Notes: generated by a model from the sequence alone, not told the origin. A DNA stretch of 64,000 nt from Paraburkholderia phenazinium (GCF_900142845.1 NZ_FSRU01000001.1:3844001-3908000), one strand, 5' to 3'; counted from the first letter of the stretch, positions 44,379-55,683 are shown. Numbers and translations are program-made.

Positions 44379-45388
44379 GAGAAGGCCTTGACACGTTGCG
44401 ACGCGAAGCGCGATCCGACGAGCTTGGCGAAGCCGCCGCTCGACAAGGTAATCGCAATCAGAATGACCGCGCCGATGATCATCTTGAACGCGTAAGGAGA
44501 GATGCCCAGCAGGTTAAGTCCGTTCGCGGTGATGGCGGTCAGCAGAATGCCGAGAATCGCGCCAAGGATCGTGCCGCGCCCGCCACCCAGGCGCGCACCG
44601 CCGAGCACTACCGCGGCGAGCACGTCCAGTTCACGGCCATACAGCGCGTTGGGCACCACCTCCTGTACGTAGTGCGCCTGCATCAGCCCGGCGATCCCGG
44701 CCATCATCCCGAGCCAGCCAAAGGCGATGTAGTGCATGGCGCCGATGTTGATGCCGACGCGCCGCGCCGCTTCCGGGTTGTCGCCCATCGCATAGAGCTG
44801 CCTGCCGGTGGTCGTACGCCGCAGCAGGAACCAGGTGGCCACGACCGTCGCGAACATCACGGCAACCGGCAGCGCGAGGTCGGCAACGCCGCTCGACGTC
44901 TTCAACGTGATCAACGACACGCGGTTCATCCACCAGTCCGGCAGGTCGTAGATGGAGACACCGCCCGTCAGAAACATCAGGCCGCCGAAGAACACGTTGA
45001 AGGTCGCGATGGTCACCACGATGGAGACGATGCGGAACCGGTAGATGAACGTAGCATTGATGGCGCCCAGCAGAAAGCCGAACGCGGCCGACGCCAGGAA
45101 GCCCAGCGCCCAGTTGCCGCCGCCAAGCCGCATGACCGTCAACGCGGTCAGGTACTGGACGACGGACGCGCCCACCGCGAACGAGATGTCGATCCCGCCG
45201 GCGATCAGCACAACGAGCAAGCCGACGGCAAAGATGATGTTGACCGAGCTCTGGTTAAGCAGGTCGAACAGATTGGGCAGCGTGAGGAAGGTCGACGTGG
45301 TCAAGCTAAGGCCGATCACCATGACGGCGATGACGAGGATCAGCAGGGCCTCGATCGAACCGATGCCGAGTTTGCGCAGATCAGGCAT
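44375..45388 (-). CDS. Sugar ABC transporter permease (RbsC type), first
   Basis: Inner membrane permease of 337 residues; IAGGIDISFAVGASVVQYL and GDNPEAARRVGIN are RbsC/LsrC hallmarks. I chose the ATG at 45388 over a TTG 24 bases upstream because GAGCGAG stands before the ATG; either overlaps the end of the ATPase gene slightly. Pairs with the second permease. Upstream in the same operon are the ATPase and binding protein genes. Confidence 0.88.
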   Translation of the reverse strand: MPDLRKLGIGSIEALLILVIAVMVIGLSLTTSTFLTLPNLFDLLNQSSVNIIFAVGLLVVLIAGGIDISFAVGASVVQYLTALTVMRLGGGNWALGFLASAAFGFLLGAINATFIYRFRIVSIVVTIATFNVFFGGLMFLTGGVSIYDLPDWWMNRVSLITLKTSSGVADLALPVAVMFATVVATWFLLRRTTTGRQLYAMGDNPEAARRVGINIGAMHYIAFGWLGMMAGIAGLMQAHYVQEVVPNALYGRELDVLAAVVLGGARLGGGRGTILGAILGILLTAITANGLNLLGISPYAFKMIIGAVILIAITLSSGGFAKLVGSRFASQRVKAFS

Positions 45389-46952
45389 GGACGTCTCGCT
45401 CGATTTGGTCAATGGATGTGGCGCCCGGCACGTACTCCCTCACGACGCGGCCATTGCGCATGTGCAGAATACGGTCGGCGTTGAAATAGACTTCCGGGAT
45501 CTCGTCGGAGATCAGCAGGATGGCCATGCCCTGTGCAGCCAGCTTGTGGATGATGGCGAAGATGCCGGCGCGTGCGCCGACGTCCACTCCTACCGTGGGT
45601 GAATCCAGAATCAGCAGCTTTGGGTTGGTGGCCAGCCACTTGGCCAGCACGATGCGTTGTTGATTCCCGCCTGAGAGCGTCGAGACCGCGTCTTCCGGTT
45701 TGCCGATCTTCACTGCCAGTTGCTCGATCCAGTCGGTGATCAGGCTGTCACGCTTCTTGAGACTGATCAGACGCGTGGCGTCGAGCAGATCGTCGAGCAC
45801 CGCGGCGACGGTGTTGTCGCCAATCGATTGCGGCTGCACGAGGCCAAGCTGAAGCCGGTCTTCGGATACGTAGGCGATACCCGCGCGGATCGCGTCGCGG
45901 TTCGAGCCCAGCGAGAGTTTCTTGCCGTCGAGGCTGATCGAGCCTGCGCCCGGCCGCGTCATTCCGAACAGCGACAACGCGAGTTCCGTCCGCCCCGCGC
46001 CGAGGCGGCCCGTGACGCCGAGAATCTCGCCTTTCCTGACAGCAAACGAGACCGCGTCATATTCGCCCCGTCGTGTCAGGTCCGCTACCTGCAGAACAAC
46101 AGGCGCGGCGGACAGGTCAGTCGTGCGTACGGCGTAGTCGAAGGTACGACCGGTCATCAATTCCGTGAGGCGGGTTTGCGTCATGCCGGCCGTGGGAAAG
46201 GTGCCGACGTATTGGCCGTCGCGCAACACGGTCACGCGCGTACACACGTCCAGCACTTCGGCTAGCCGGTGGCTAACGAACACCACAGCGATTCCGTCAG
46301 CCGAGAGGCGGCGCACGATCTTCAGCAACGCCTCGGTCTCGGCGTGACTGAGCGACGCGGTGGGTTCATCCATGAAGACCAGCCGCGCATCGGCAACGAG
46401 CGCGCGCGCGATGGCGACGATCTGACGCTGTGCGATGGACAGCGAGCGCACCGAACGGCCCAGATCGATCGACACGCCCAGCCGCTCAAGGATACGGCGC
46501 GCCGCCACTTTCATCTGACGGTAGTTGACGAGGCGCGGACGAGGTCCGAGGTTCTGTTCGAACGCGATGTTCTCGGCGACGGTCATCTCGGGAAACAGCG
46601 CGAGATCCTGCCAGATCACCTGAATGCCGAGCTCCCGCGCCTTTGCCGGATCCAGTCCTTCGATCGACTGACCGTCCATCAGCATGACCGCATCCGGCTC
46701 AGGTTGATAAACACCGCTGATGACCTTGATCAGCGTGCTCTTGCCGCAGCCGTTTTCGCCTGCGAGGCACAGCACCTCGCCGGGCATGACGTCGAACTTG
46801 ATGGACTGGAGCGCTTTCACCCCACCGAATATCTTGGAGATGTTGTCGAGCTTGAGCAGCTCGGTGCGCTGCGTGTCGACGACGGCAACGCTTGCTGCGC
46901 CCGCGTGTCTCCGCTCAGGCGCGGGATGATCCTGTGAAGCCGCTGAAATCAT
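45381..46952 (-). CDS. Sugar ABC transporter ATP-binding protein (RbsA type)
   Basis: Two-domain ATPase of 523 residues as in RbsA/AraG/LsrA. First half: Walker A GENGCGKST (about 66-74), signature LSIAQRQ and VFMDEPTASLS. Second half: degenerate Walker A GRLGAGRTE, but good signature LSGGNQQR and LILDSPTVGVD, normal for the class in which only one half hydrolyses ATP well. An N-terminal extension of about 30 residues precedes the ATPase fold. Start ATG 46952 follows GGAGCATG. The 131-base gap to the binding protein gene carries a stem-loop. Confidence 0.92.
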   Translation of the reverse strand: MISAASQDHPAPERRHAGAASVAVVDTQRTELLKLDNISKIFGGVKALQSIKFDVMPGEVLCLAGENGCGKSTLIKVISGVYQPEPDAVMLMDGQSIEGLDPAKARELGIQVIWQDLALFPEMTVAENIAFEQNLGPRPRLVNYRQMKVAARRILERLGVSIDLGRSVRSLSIAQRQIVAIARALVADARLVFMDEPTASLSHAETEALLKIVRRLSADGIAVVFVSHRLAEVLDVCTRVTVLRDGQYVGTFPTAGMTQTRLTELMTGRTFDYAVRTTDLSAAPVVLQVADLTRRGEYDAVSFAVRKGEILGVTGRLGAGRTELALSLFGMTRPGAGSISLDGKKLSLGSNRDAIRAGIAYVSEDRLQLGLVQPQSIGDNTVAAVLDDLLDATRLISLKKRDSLITDWIEQLAVKIGKPEDAVSTLSGGNQQRIVLAKWLATNPKLLILDSPTVGVDVGARAGIFAIIHKLAAQGMAILLISDEIPEVYFNADRILHMRNGRVVREYVPGATSIDQIERDVHA

Positions 46953-46969
46953 GGGACATGCTCCAATGC

Positions 46970-47009
46970 GGCTGATGGGCGACCTGACGCGTCGTCCGGT
47001 TCATCAGCC
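46970..47009. repeat. Stem-loop between binding protein and ATPase genes
   Basis: GGCTGATG (46970-46977) pairs perfectly with CATCAGCC (47002-47009), with a further GACGCGTC palindrome in the loop. Such intercistronic stems usually hold the level of the membrane genes below that of the binding protein by stabilising the upstream mRNA or partly ending transcription. Confidence 0.5.
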
Positions 47010-47083
47010 GGGTGAAGGGCAGACCGGCCGCCCCTCACGCATTGCTTTTTAAGGCTACAACTCAGGTTGCAACTGCGGTTGCT

Positions 47084-48076
47084 TCAGAGACCTAACTTCG
47101 CTAGATCGTCAACGGTATTGGCGTTGAGATCCACCAACTGGTCGACGATCAGGTCGTGACCCTGCGGATGCACGACGCCCAGACCCGGAATGTTGGTGCC
47201 GTCCTTGACCGGCTCACCCTTCGCGACCATCGTGCCCAGCGTGACGAACACTTCGCCGGCCTGCTCGGGATTCCACATATAGCCGCCGGTCAGGATGCCG
47301 TCGTGCACGAGACGCTTGCCCTGTCCAGGCGAGAACGGTCCGAGTACCACCACCTGGCCTTTCTTATGCGTTTCGTCGACGGCGCGCGCCGCGCCGATCG
47401 GCCCCTGGCTGCCGAACGCGAGAATGCCCTTCAGATCCGGATGCGCCCGCATCAGATCGAGCGCAGTCTTGCGCGAGGCGTCGACGTCTTCAGCCACGCC
47501 GTAGCGGTCGCCGACCAGCTTCATGTCCGGATCGTTGGCCTTCAGATAAGCAATCGCGGCGTCGGCCCATGCGTTATGCAAAGGCACGGTGAGCGAGCCG
47601 ACGAAGACCGCATACTCGCCCTTGCCGCCCATCGCGGTAGCGAGGCGCTTGCCGTAGGCTTCGCCGAAGCCCTTGACCGAGGCCAGTTCGAAGTCCCAAT
47701 CCGCATTCTGCTGGTTCGGCGATTCGTGAGTGATGACCTTGATGCCGGCCGCCCGCGCCCGTTGCAGGACCGGCTCCAGGACCTTGGCATCGTTCGGCAC
47801 CACGCCGATCACGTCCACGTGCTGCGCAATCAGATCCTCGATCGCGCGGACCTGCAGCGCCGGGTCCGCGCTGGTCGGGCCGACCATGAAGGCTTTCACG
47901 CCGAGCTGATCCGCCCGTTTCTTGATCCCCGCCTCCATGGCGTTGAACCATGGGATACCGCCAATCTTCACGACGATGCCGATGACTGGCTTGTCGGGCG
48001 ACGCCGAAGCCAGGCTTGTCGCGAGTGCAAACGCGGCGATGCCTGCGCACAGTGTGCGCACGAAGTTCTTTGACAT
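47084..48076 (-). CDS. Sugar ABC transporter periplasmic binding protein (RbsB/LsrB type)
   Basis: Periplasmic sugar-binding protein of 330 residues with signal peptide (VRTLCAGIAAFALATSLASA) and the type I binding fold: VIGIVVKIGGIPWFNAMEAGIKK, EDLIAQHVDVIGVVPNDAKVLEP and ITHESP. Start ATG 48076 has GGAGGAG just upstream; longer starts have no signal peptide. It is the first gene of the operon and lies beside a LacI-type regulator gene and paired operators. Ligand likely a rare ketose from the associated epimerase (inference). Confidence 0.9.
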   Translation of the reverse strand: MSKNFVRTLCAGIAAFALATSLASASPDKPVIGIVVKIGGIPWFNAMEAGIKKRADQLGVKAFMVGPTSADPALQVRAIEDLIAQHVDVIGVVPNDAKVLEPVLQRARAAGIKVITHESPNQQNADWDFELASVKGFGEAYGKRLATAMGGKGEYAVFVGSLTVPLHNAWADAAIAYLKANDPDMKLVGDRYGVAEDVDASRKTALDLMRAHPDLKGILAFGSQGPIGAARAVDETHKKGQVVVLGPFSPGQGKRLVHDGILTGGYMWNPEQAGEVFVTLGTMVAKGEPVKDGTNIPGLGVVHPQGHDLIVDQLVDLNANTVDDLAKLGL

Positions 48077-48162
48077 GTCTCCTCCGTTGGACTCCGGCAG
48101 CTTCGCCAAACGCCCAGATGAGTAATGGGAAATGAGCCGGTTGCCGAACCTCAACTTATTTA

Positions 48163-48178
48163 GCTGAATCCATTCAGC
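48163..48178. promoter_or_regulatory. LacI-type palindromic operator 1
   Basis: GCTGAATCCATTCAGC is a palindrome with seven-base arms around CC. It lies 87 bases upstream of the binding protein start, next to the AT-rich TAAATA read on the minus strand. It is the exact reverse complement of operator 2, with centres 32 bases apart (about three helical turns). Confidence 0.8.
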
Positions 48179-48194
48179 AACTCGGTGGACAAAT

Positions 48195-48210
48195 GCTGAA
48201 TGGATTCAGC
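48195..48210. promoter_or_regulatory. LacI-type palindromic operator 2
   Basis: GCTGAATGGATTCAGC has the same seven-base arms around GG. It lies 100 bases upstream of the regulator ATG and so can repress both the ABC operon and the regulator. Phasing of 32 bases from operator 1 would put two repressor dimers on about the same face of the DNA. Confidence 0.8.
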
Positions 48211-48309
48211 TTTATGGTCAATCGAGTAGATACCCTAATATGGCTTCCCGTGGCAGAAGGTCTACCGTCTGCAGAACGTGAACGATGGTGCTTTTGGAGT
48301 AAAAGGCAG

Positions 48310-49371
48310 ATGGCCCGCAGCAGCTCAGGACGCAAGTCCACAATTTATGACATCGCCAAAGCGACGGGCTCTTCGACGTCGGCGGTGAGCATGGTGCTGA
48401 ACGGCACCTGGGCTCGCTACCGTATCAAGGAAGACACCGCCAAGCGGATCCTCGCAAGCGCGGAGCAGCTTGGCTACAACGTGAACATGAAGGCCCGCGG
48501 ACTGCGGCTGTCGCGCTCGGGGCTAGCCGGCATGATCCTGCCGCACTATCGCAACCGGTTCTTTGCGGGGCTGGCCGAGAACTTCGAGGAGCATGCGAGG
48601 AGCCGGGGCCTGTGCCCGATCGTCGTCAGTACTCAACGCGATCCCGCGGTGGAGTTGAGCGTGACGGAGACGCTCATCTCGCAGCAGGTGGAGTTGCTGT
48701 TCATTGCCGGCGTGCGCAACCCCACGCCGCTTGACGACCTGTGCTCGGCAGCGGGTATTCCGTGCATCAATGTCGACTTGCCTGGCCCGGGCGCACCGTC
48801 GGTCGTCTCGGACAATCGCGGCGGCGCGCGCGCGCTGGCCGATGCGTTGATGGACAAGATGGTCGCGCGCGGCAATGCTCCCGGCGAGTTGCTGTTTCTT
48901 GGCGGCGTCACGGATGAATACGCGACGGACATGCGCATTGCCGGCTACCGCGATGCCTTTGAGGCTCGAGGGATCAGTCCCGCGGCGGATGCTGTGGAGT
49001 GCTTTGGATACGACGCGTCATCTTCGCGGCGCGCCCTGGCTCGCCGTTACGACACGCTCGGCAGGCTCCCCGCTGGCCTGCTGATGAATTCGATTACCGC
49101 GTTTGAAGGCCTGGTTCAGTTCGCGTCCAGATTGCCGCAGGATGCCTGGCAGTCCACGGTAGTGGGGTGTTTTGACTGGGATCCGTTTGCGGTGCATCTG
49201 CCGTTTGAAGTGACCATGATGCGGCAGGACGTGCAGAAGATTATTCTCGAAGCGTTCGCGCTCGCGGACAGCCATGATGCTAGCGCCCGGCCGGTTGTGG
49301 TGGTGCCGACGGGGTTTGGCGAAATGCTCGACGAAGATGAGCCGGGCAGCAAGAGTGGGTACGTCGGCTGA
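48310..49371 (+). CDS. LacI-family transcriptional repressor of sugar ABC operon
   Basis: Regulator of 353 residues. The helix-turn-helix and hinge are STIYDIAKATGSSTSAVSMVLNG through AEQLGYNVNMKARGL (about 10-65), followed by a periplasmic-binding-protein-like ligand domain. The residue pattern SSTSAVSMVL differs from the common VS-ATVSRVLN. ATG 48310 was chosen because GGAG stands upstream and the longer frame would run through operator 2. Divergent from the ABC transporter genes, with both operators in between, so it most likely senses the transported sugar and controls itself too. Confidence 0.9.
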   Translation: MARSSSGRKSTIYDIAKATGSSTSAVSMVLNGTWARYRIKEDTAKRILASAEQLGYNVNMKARGLRLSRSGLAGMILPHYRNRFFAGLAENFEEHARSRGLCPIVVSTQRDPAVELSVTETLISQQVELLFIAGVRNPTPLDDLCSAAGIPCINVDLPGPGAPSVVSDNRGGARALADALMDKMVARGNAPGELLFLGGVTDEYATDMRIAGYRDAFEARGISPAADAVECFGYDASSSRRALARRYDTLGRLPAGLLMNSITAFEGLVQFASRLPQDAWQSTVVGCFDWDPFAVHLPFEVTMMRQDVQKIILEAFALADSHDASARPVVVVPTGFGEMLDEDEPGSKSGYVG

Positions 49372-49501
49372 GGGACAGACGCCGCGTTAAAGCGCTGCGT
49401 CGCGCGCGACACGGGTTTGCCGACGTGTTCGAGATAGTCATAGACCGAGTCACCCATTGCGGTCATATCCGGCAACCGCAATCAGTCTTCAGCAGGTCTG
49501 A

Positions 49502-49790
49502 AGCGTAATCGGCCAACCTCTCAGTCTCAGCGAACTTGCGCAACGACTCGAGATGTCGATGCGCCAGCTTGAGCGATTGTTCGGCAGCGAAGTGGGCGAT
49601 GCACCGCTATCGTATGGCCGACAACTCCGTATTCGAACAGCAGCATGGCTTCTGACCAGTTCGGATAGGACGGTGACCGATATCGCGTCCTCCTGTGGAT
49701 TCTCAGATGCATCGCATTTCGGACGAGAATTCCGGAAAGCGTTTGGGGACTCTCCCAACGCCTACAGGCTGCGAGGCCCGCATACGGTGC
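49502..49790 (+). pseudogene. AraC-family DNA-binding domain remnant
   Basis: Conceptual translation from 49502 gives the C-terminal double helix-turn-helix of a GlxA-type AraC regulator: QPLSLSELAQRLEMSMRQLERLF, then SDRTVTDIASSCGFSDASHFGREFRKAFGDSPNAYR. An in-frame TGA at 49499-49501 stands directly before it, upstream there is no ligand-binding domain, and no stop ends the frame before the next gene. The sensor half has been lost. The fragment could in principle be translated from the ATG at 49553 but lacks a ribosome binding site. Confidence 0.75.
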
Positions 49791-49819
49791 CAGAACCCTT
49801 CCCTCCCCCCATCATTTAC

Positions 49820-49848
49820 TTGACATCTAAAATATCGAGGACTAAATT
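49820..49848 (+). promoter_or_regulatory. Strong sigma-70 promoter of 2-aminobenzoyl-CoA operon
   Basis: Perfect -35 TTGACA (49820-49825), 17-base spacer, -10 TAAATT (49843-49848). Start would be about 49855, 23 bases before the first gene ATG. The spacer is AT-rich (TCTAAAATATCGAGGAC), which could hold the operator of the MarR-type repressor encoded inside the operon. Confidence 0.82.
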
Positions 49849-49877
49849 ACATTCCAGAATCCAACCGGAGCACCAGC

Positions 49878-52253
49878 ATGCGCATCGTCTGTATCGGAGG
49901 AGGCCCGGCCGGCCTGTACTTTGGGCTGTTGATGAAGGGCCGCAACCCGCAGCATGAAGTCACGGTGATCGAGCGTAACCGGCCCTACGACACGTTCGGC
50001 TGGGGCGTGGTGTTCTCCGACCAGACGCTCGGCAACCTGCGCGCGGCCGACGCGCCAAGCGCCGACGCAATTCTCGACGCCTTCAACCACTGGGACGACA
50101 TCGAGATCAACTTCCGCGGCCAGCAGGTCCGCTCGTCGGGTCACGGCTTCTGCGGCATCGGCCGCAAGCGCCTGCTGAACATCCTGCAGGCGCGCTGCGA
50201 GGAACTCGGCGTCAAGCTGGTCTTCGAAACCCAGGTGACGGACGACACCGCTTACGAAGCCGACCTGATCGTCGCCTGCGACGGCGCCAACAGCGCGATT
50301 CGTCAGAAGTATGCGGCGACCTACCAGCCGGATATCGACATGCGCGATTGCCGCTTCGTCTGGCTCGGTACGAAAAAGCTCTTCGACGCGTTCACCTTCG
50401 CCTTCGAAGAAACCGAATGGGGCTGGTTCCAGGCCCACGCCTACCGCTTCGACGACCAGACCTCCACCTTCATCGTCGAAACGCCGGAGCGCGTCTGGCG
50501 CGCCGCTGGTCTCGACGAAATGAGCAAGGAAGACAGCATCGCCTTCTGCGAAAAGCTGTTCGCAAAGTATCTGGACGGCCACCCCTTGCTGTCGAACGCT
50601 GCGCATTTGCGCGGCTCGTCGCAATGGATCCGCTTCCCGCGCGTGGTCAATCAGGAATGGGTGCATTGGCGCAGCAACGCCAACGGCGCGCGGCCCACGC
50701 CTATCGTGCTGATGGGCGACGCCGCGCACACGGCCCACTTCTCGATCGGCTCGGGCACCAAGCTCGCGCTTGAGGATTCGATCGAGCTTGCCAACAGCAT
50801 CGGCGAACATCCGGGTGATCTCGCCGCCGCGCTCCAGCATTACACCGAAGTGCGCAGCGTCGGCGTGCTGCGCATCCAGAACGCCGCACGCAACTCGACG
50901 GAGTGGTTCGAGCATGTCGACCGCTATACGTCGTTCGAGCCGGAACAGTTCGCCTATTCGCTGCTGACGCGTTCGCAACGCATCTCGCACGAAAACCTGC
51001 GGGAGCGCGATGCCCACTACCTGTCGGCATTCGAAGACTGGCTCGCAACACGCTCGGGCATCGAACGCGCGCCGGCCAAACATTCCGTGCCGCCGATGTT
51101 CACGCCCTTCACGCTGCGCGGCGTCACGCTCAAGAACCGCGTGGTCGTGTCGCCGATGGCGCAATACTCCGCCGTCGACGGCGTAGCGGGCGACTATCAC
51201 CTGATGCATCTCGGCGCACGCGCCATGGGCGGCGCCGCCCTGGTGATGACCGAGATGACCTGCGTATCGCCGGAGGCCCGCATCACCCCCGGCTGCCCCG
51301 GCATGTACGCACCGGCGCATCTTGCCGCGTGGAAGCGCATCGTCGATTTCGTGCACGCGCAATCGGACGCGAAGATCGGCATGCAGCTCGGGCACGCCGG
51401 CGCCAAAGCATCCACACGCGTGAGTTGGGAAGGCATTGATCAACCGCTGCCGGAAGGCAACTGGCCGCTAGTGTCGGCCTCGCCGCAGCAGTATCTGCAT
51501 GGCGTCAGTCAATGGTCGCGTGAAGCGAGCCGCGAAGATCTGCGCGAAATCGAAGCGCAATTCGTCCGCTCGGCGCAGATGGCTGTTGAGGCCGGCTTCG
51601 ACTGGCTCGAACTGCACTGCGCCCACGGTTATTTCCTCTCGAGTTTCCTCTCGCCGCTCACCAATCATCGCAGCGACGAATACGGCGGCTCGCTGCAAAA
51701 CCGGTTGCGCTATCCGCTGCAAATCTTCGCGGCGATCCGCAAGGTCTGGCCCGCGGACAAGCCCATCTCGGTGCGCATCTCCGCGCACGACTGGGTGGAC
51801 GGCGGCACCACGCCGGACGACGCAGTGGAAATTGCGCGCGCCTTCAAGGCAGCAGGCGCCGACATGATCGACGTCTCCTCGGGCCAGGTCAGCAAGGCCG
51901 AAAAGCCGGTCTACGGCCGCATGTTCCAGACGCCGTTCGCCGACCGCATTCGCAACGAAGCCGGTATTGCGACGATCGCCGTCGGCGCGATCTCCGAAGC
52001 CGATCACGTGAACAGCATCATCGCCGCCGGCCGCGCGGATCTCTGCGCGGTGGCGCGACCGCATCTGGCCAATCCGTCGTGGACGCTCAACGAAGCCGCG
52101 AAGATCGGCTACTTCGATGTGATGTGGCCAAAGCAATACACGGCGGCGAAATCGCAGCTGGAACGCAACCTCGAACGCGAACGCGCGCAGGTCGCAGCGA
52201 ACGCGGGGCTCTCACCGCAAGAACGCGCACAACGCGCAGAAGGAACCGTGTGA
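49878..52253 (+). CDS. 2-Aminobenzoyl-CoA monooxygenase/reductase-type bifunctional flavoprotein
   Basis: Fusion of 791 residues. Residues 1 to about 385 are a class A FAD monooxygenase: [15 protein letters not shown] (5-19), [13 protein letters not shown], and [24 protein letters not shown]. From about 410 to 745 is an FMN Old Yellow Enzyme-type reductase: [38 protein letters not shown] and [20 protein letters not shown] end. This fusion is the known layout of 2-aminobenzoyl-CoA monooxygenase/reductase from Azoarcus and its salicylyl-CoA 5-hydroxylase-like relatives, which hydroxylate and dearomatise the CoA thioester. First gene of the operon, with the ligase gene last. Confidence 0.9.
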   Translation: MRIVCIGGGPAGLYFGLLMKGRNPQHEVTVIERNRPYDTFGWGVVFSDQTLGNLRAADAPSADAILDAFNHWDDIEINFRGQQVRSSGHGFCGIGRKRLLNILQARCEELGVKLVFETQVTDDTAYEADLIVACDGANSAIRQKYAATYQPDIDMRDCRFVWLGTKKLFDAFTFAFEETEWGWFQAHAYRFDDQTSTFIVETPERVWRAAGLDEMSKEDSIAFCEKLFAKYLDGHPLLSNAAHLRGSSQWIRFPRVVNQEWVHWRSNANGARPTPIVLMGDAAHTAHFSIGSGTKLALEDSIELANSIGEHPGDLAAALQHYTEVRSVGVLRIQNAARNSTEWFEHVDRYTSFEPEQFAYSLLTRSQRISHENLRERDAHYLSAFEDWLATRSGIERAPAKHSVPPMFTPFTLRGVTLKNRVVVSPMAQYSAVDGVAGDYHLMHLGARAMGGAALVMTEMTCVSPEARITPGCPGMYAPAHLAAWKRIVDFVHAQSDAKIGMQLGHAGAKASTRVSWEGIDQPLPEGNWPLVSASPQQYLHGVSQWSREASREDLREIEAQFVRSAQMAVEAGFDWLELHCAHGYFLSSFLSPLTNHRSDEYGGSLQNRLRYPLQIFAAIRKVWPADKPISVRISAHDWVDGGTTPDDAVEIARAFKAAGADMIDVSSGQVSKAEKPVYGRMFQTPFADRIRNEAGIATIAVGAISEADHVNSIIAAGRADLCAVARPHLANPSWTLNEAAKIGYFDVMWPKQYTAAKSQLERNLERERAQVAANAGLSPQERAQRAEGTV

Positions 52254-53041
52254 ACACAGAGACCTCCGGGCTGGCCGGGAAACATGCCGTCGTCACCGGT
52301 GGCGGCAGCGGGATCGGCGCGGCCACTGCCGAAGCGCTGGTGCGTGCCGGCGCACGCGTCACGTTGATGGGTCGCGACGCGGCACGTCTTGCTGCGCAGC
52401 GCGATGCGTTGAACGCGCTAAGCCTTTCAGGCACAGCAGGCGACATCGCCTGCATCGCTGTAGACGTCACACAGGAGGTTGCCGTAGCCGCTGCCTTCGA
52501 ACAGGCTGGTTCGGTAGACATCCTGATCAATAACGCCGGCCAGGCGCAAGCCGCCCCGTTCGCGCAGACCGATATCGCCCTCTGGCAACGCATGCTCGAC
52601 GTCAACCTGACCGGCGTGTTTCTATGCACGCGCGCCGTGCTGCCTGGCATGCTCGAACGCGGTTACGGTCGCATCGTCAACGTCGCGAGCACCGCGGGGC
52701 AGACAGGTTATGCCTACGTCGCGGCATATTGCGCGGCCAAACACGGCGTGATCGGCCTGACCCGTGCGCTTGCGCTCGAAGTCGCGACCAAAGGCGTGAC
52801 CGTCAACGCAGTCTGTCCCGGCTACACCGAGACCGAACTGCTGCGCGCCTCGCTCGACCAGATCACCAGCAAAACCTCGCGCAGCGAAGAGGAAGCACGC
52901 CGCATCCTGCTGCGCAACAACCCGCAACAGCGTTTTGTCGCGCCGGAAGAAGTCGCCAATGCCGCGCTGTGGCTGTGCATGCCCGGCTCTGCCGCGATCA
53001 CCGGCCAATCCATTTCCGTCTCCGGGGGAGAAGTCACATGA
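52250..53041 (+). CDS. SDR-family dehydrogenase of 2-aminobenzoyl-CoA pathway
   Basis: Short-chain dehydrogenase of 263 residues with [12 protein letters not shown], and YCAAKHG (Tyr-Lys pair) motifs. Start is GTG at 52250, overlapping the previous stop (GTGA) with AGAAGGAACC as ribosome binding site. In the pathway it would oxidise a 3-hydroxyacyl-CoA intermediate in beta-oxidation of the dearomatised ring (inference from neighbours: hydratase and acyl-CoA dehydrogenase). Overlap by ATGA with the MarR gene follows. Confidence 0.88.
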   Translation: MNTETSGLAGKHAVVTGGGSGIGAATAEALVRAGARVTLMGRDAARLAAQRDALNALSLSGTAGDIACIAVDVTQEVAVAAAFEQAGSVDILINNAGQAQAAPFAQTDIALWQRMLDVNLTGVFLCTRAVLPGMLERGYGRIVNVASTAGQTGYAYVAAYCAAKHGVIGLTRALALEVATKGVTVNAVCPGYTETELLRASLDQITSKTSRSEEEARRILLRNNPQQRFVAPEEVANAALWLCMPGSAAITGQSISVSGGEVT

Positions 53042-53595
53042 CTCGTGCAACCAGCGCTAAAAAGCCCGCCTCAACAGAAGCGAAAGCACTGCGCAAAGGC
53101 GTCGCCAAACCGGCCGAGAACGTGGTCGACATGGAAATGAGCACCGGCGCCGACAGCCATATGGGCCTGCGTCTATGGCTGCGCATGCTCACCACCACCA
53201 ACCTCGTGCAAGCCGAATTGCGCAAGCGGCTGCGCAACGAATTCGACACGACGCTGCCGCGCTTCGACCTGATGGCTCAGCTCGAACGCCATCCCGAGGG
53301 GCTCAAGATGACCGAGCTCTCGCGCCGTCTGATGGTGACGGGCGGCAACGTAACCGGCATTACCGATCAGCTCGAAAAGGAAGGCCTCGTCGTGCGCGAT
53401 GCGGATCCAAACGATCGCCGCTCGATCAGCGTGCGTCTGACAACCGACGGCCGCGCGCAGTTCGACCGGATGGCGGTAGCGCACGAACAGTGGGTCGTCG
53501 AAATGTTCGGCGGCCTGAGCCTCGACGAGAAGTCGCGCACGCATCAGCGTCTGGGCAAGCTCAAGAAACATCTGCTCGACAACCTCAAGGGTTGA
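53038..53595 (+). CDS. MarR-family regulator within 2-aminobenzoyl-CoA operon
   Basis: Winged-helix regulator of 185 residues with a basic N-terminal tail (1-40) and MarR core: [67 protein letters not shown] contains recognition helix and wing, with DPNDRRS as the wing motif. Overlaps SDR stop (ATGA). Regulators of CoA-dependent aromatic operons (for example BadR-like) are often MarR types that bind the aryl-CoA; here it most likely represses its own operon and is released by 2-aminobenzoyl-CoA (inference). Confidence 0.88.
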   Translation: MTRATSAKKPASTEAKALRKGVAKPAENVVDMEMSTGADSHMGLRLWLRMLTTTNLVQAELRKRLRNEFDTTLPRFDLMAQLERHPEGLKMTELSRRLMVTGGNVTGITDQLEKEGLVVRDADPNDRRSISVRLTTDGRAQFDRMAVAHEQWVVEMFGGLSLDEKSRTHQRLGKLKKHLLDNLKG

Positions 53596-53621
53596 GCGGC
53601 ACCGAACTGGAGGAGATATCC

Positions 53622-54473
53622 ATGACACCATCCCACGTCGACGCCCTGCTGGCCGGCAATCGCGTCACGCTAGCGGGCTATGAGGCGAAGCACTTCGGCT
53701 GGTCGGTCAGCGCCAAGGTCGCGACCGTCACACTGAATCGCCCCGAACGCAAGAACCCGCTGACCTTCGAATCGTATGCCGAGTTGCGCGACCTGTTTCG
53801 ACAGCTTGCGTACGCAACCGATGTGAAAGCCGTGGTGATCCACGGTGCCGGCGGCAACTTCTGCTCGGGCGGCGACGTCCACGACATCATCGCGCCGCTG
53901 ATCGACCTGCCGATGCCCGAATTGCTGCTGTTCACCCGCATGACCGGCGATCTGGTGAAGGCCATGCGGCATTGCCCGCAGCCGGTGATTGCCGCCGTCG
54001 ATGGGGTCTGCGCAGGCGCAGGCGCCATTCTGGCGATGGCGTCCGACCTGCGCATGGGCACCGCGCGCAGCAAGCTCGCGTTCCTGTTCTCGCGCGTCGG
54101 CCTGGCCGGTTGCGACATGGGCGCGTGCTCGATCCTGCCGCGCATCATCGGCCAGGGACGCGCGTCCGAACTGCTCTTCACCGGCCGCTCGGCGAGCGGC
54201 GAAGAGGGCTACGCCTGGGGCTTCTATAACCGTCTGTGCGAGCCCGATGCCGTGCTCGACGAAGCCGCCAGGCTGGCCGCCGAACTCGTCGCCGGACCGA
54301 CCTTCGCACACGGCATCACGAAGAAGATGCTGCACCAGGAATGGAGCATGAGCATCGACGAAGCCATCGAATCCGAGGCGCAAGCGCAGGCCATCTGCAT
54401 GAGTACGCACGATTTCGAACGCGCGTATCGCGCGTTTGCGGCGAAAACGCGTCCGGTGTTCGAAGGAGACTGA
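53622..54473 (+). CDS. Enoyl-CoA hydratase/isomerase-family protein
   Basis: Crotonase-fold enzyme of 283 residues. The oxyanion hole loops are [17 protein letters not shown] and [17 protein letters not shown] (about 75-140). [15 protein letters not shown] carries where a catalytic Glu usually stands in hydratases (Asp here), so it may be a hydratase variant or ring hydrolase. ATG 53622 has GGAGGAGAT upstream. Acts on CoA thioesters downstream of the flavoprotein; exact reaction not readable. Confidence 0.88.
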   Translation: MTPSHVDALLAGNRVTLAGYEAKHFGWSVSAKVATVTLNRPERKNPLTFESYAELRDLFRQLAYATDVKAVVIHGAGGNFCSGGDVHDIIAPLIDLPMPELLLFTRMTGDLVKAMRHCPQPVIAAVDGVCAGAGAILAMASDLRMGTARSKLAFLFSRVGLAGCDMGACSILPRIIGQGRASELLFTGRSASGEEGYAWGFYNRLCEPDAVLDEAARLAAELVAGPTFAHGITKKMLHQEWSMSIDEAIESEAQAQAICMSTHDFERAYRAFAAKTRPVFEGD

Positions 54474-54474
54474 C

Positions 54475-55679
<1,205 letters not shown>

Positions 55680-55683
<4 letters not shown>

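Noticed and set aside
48193..48309. Longer start for the LacI-type gene
   Set aside because: It would place operator 2 inside the coding region and add a non-conserved N-terminal tail; the ATG at 48310 has GGAG upstream.
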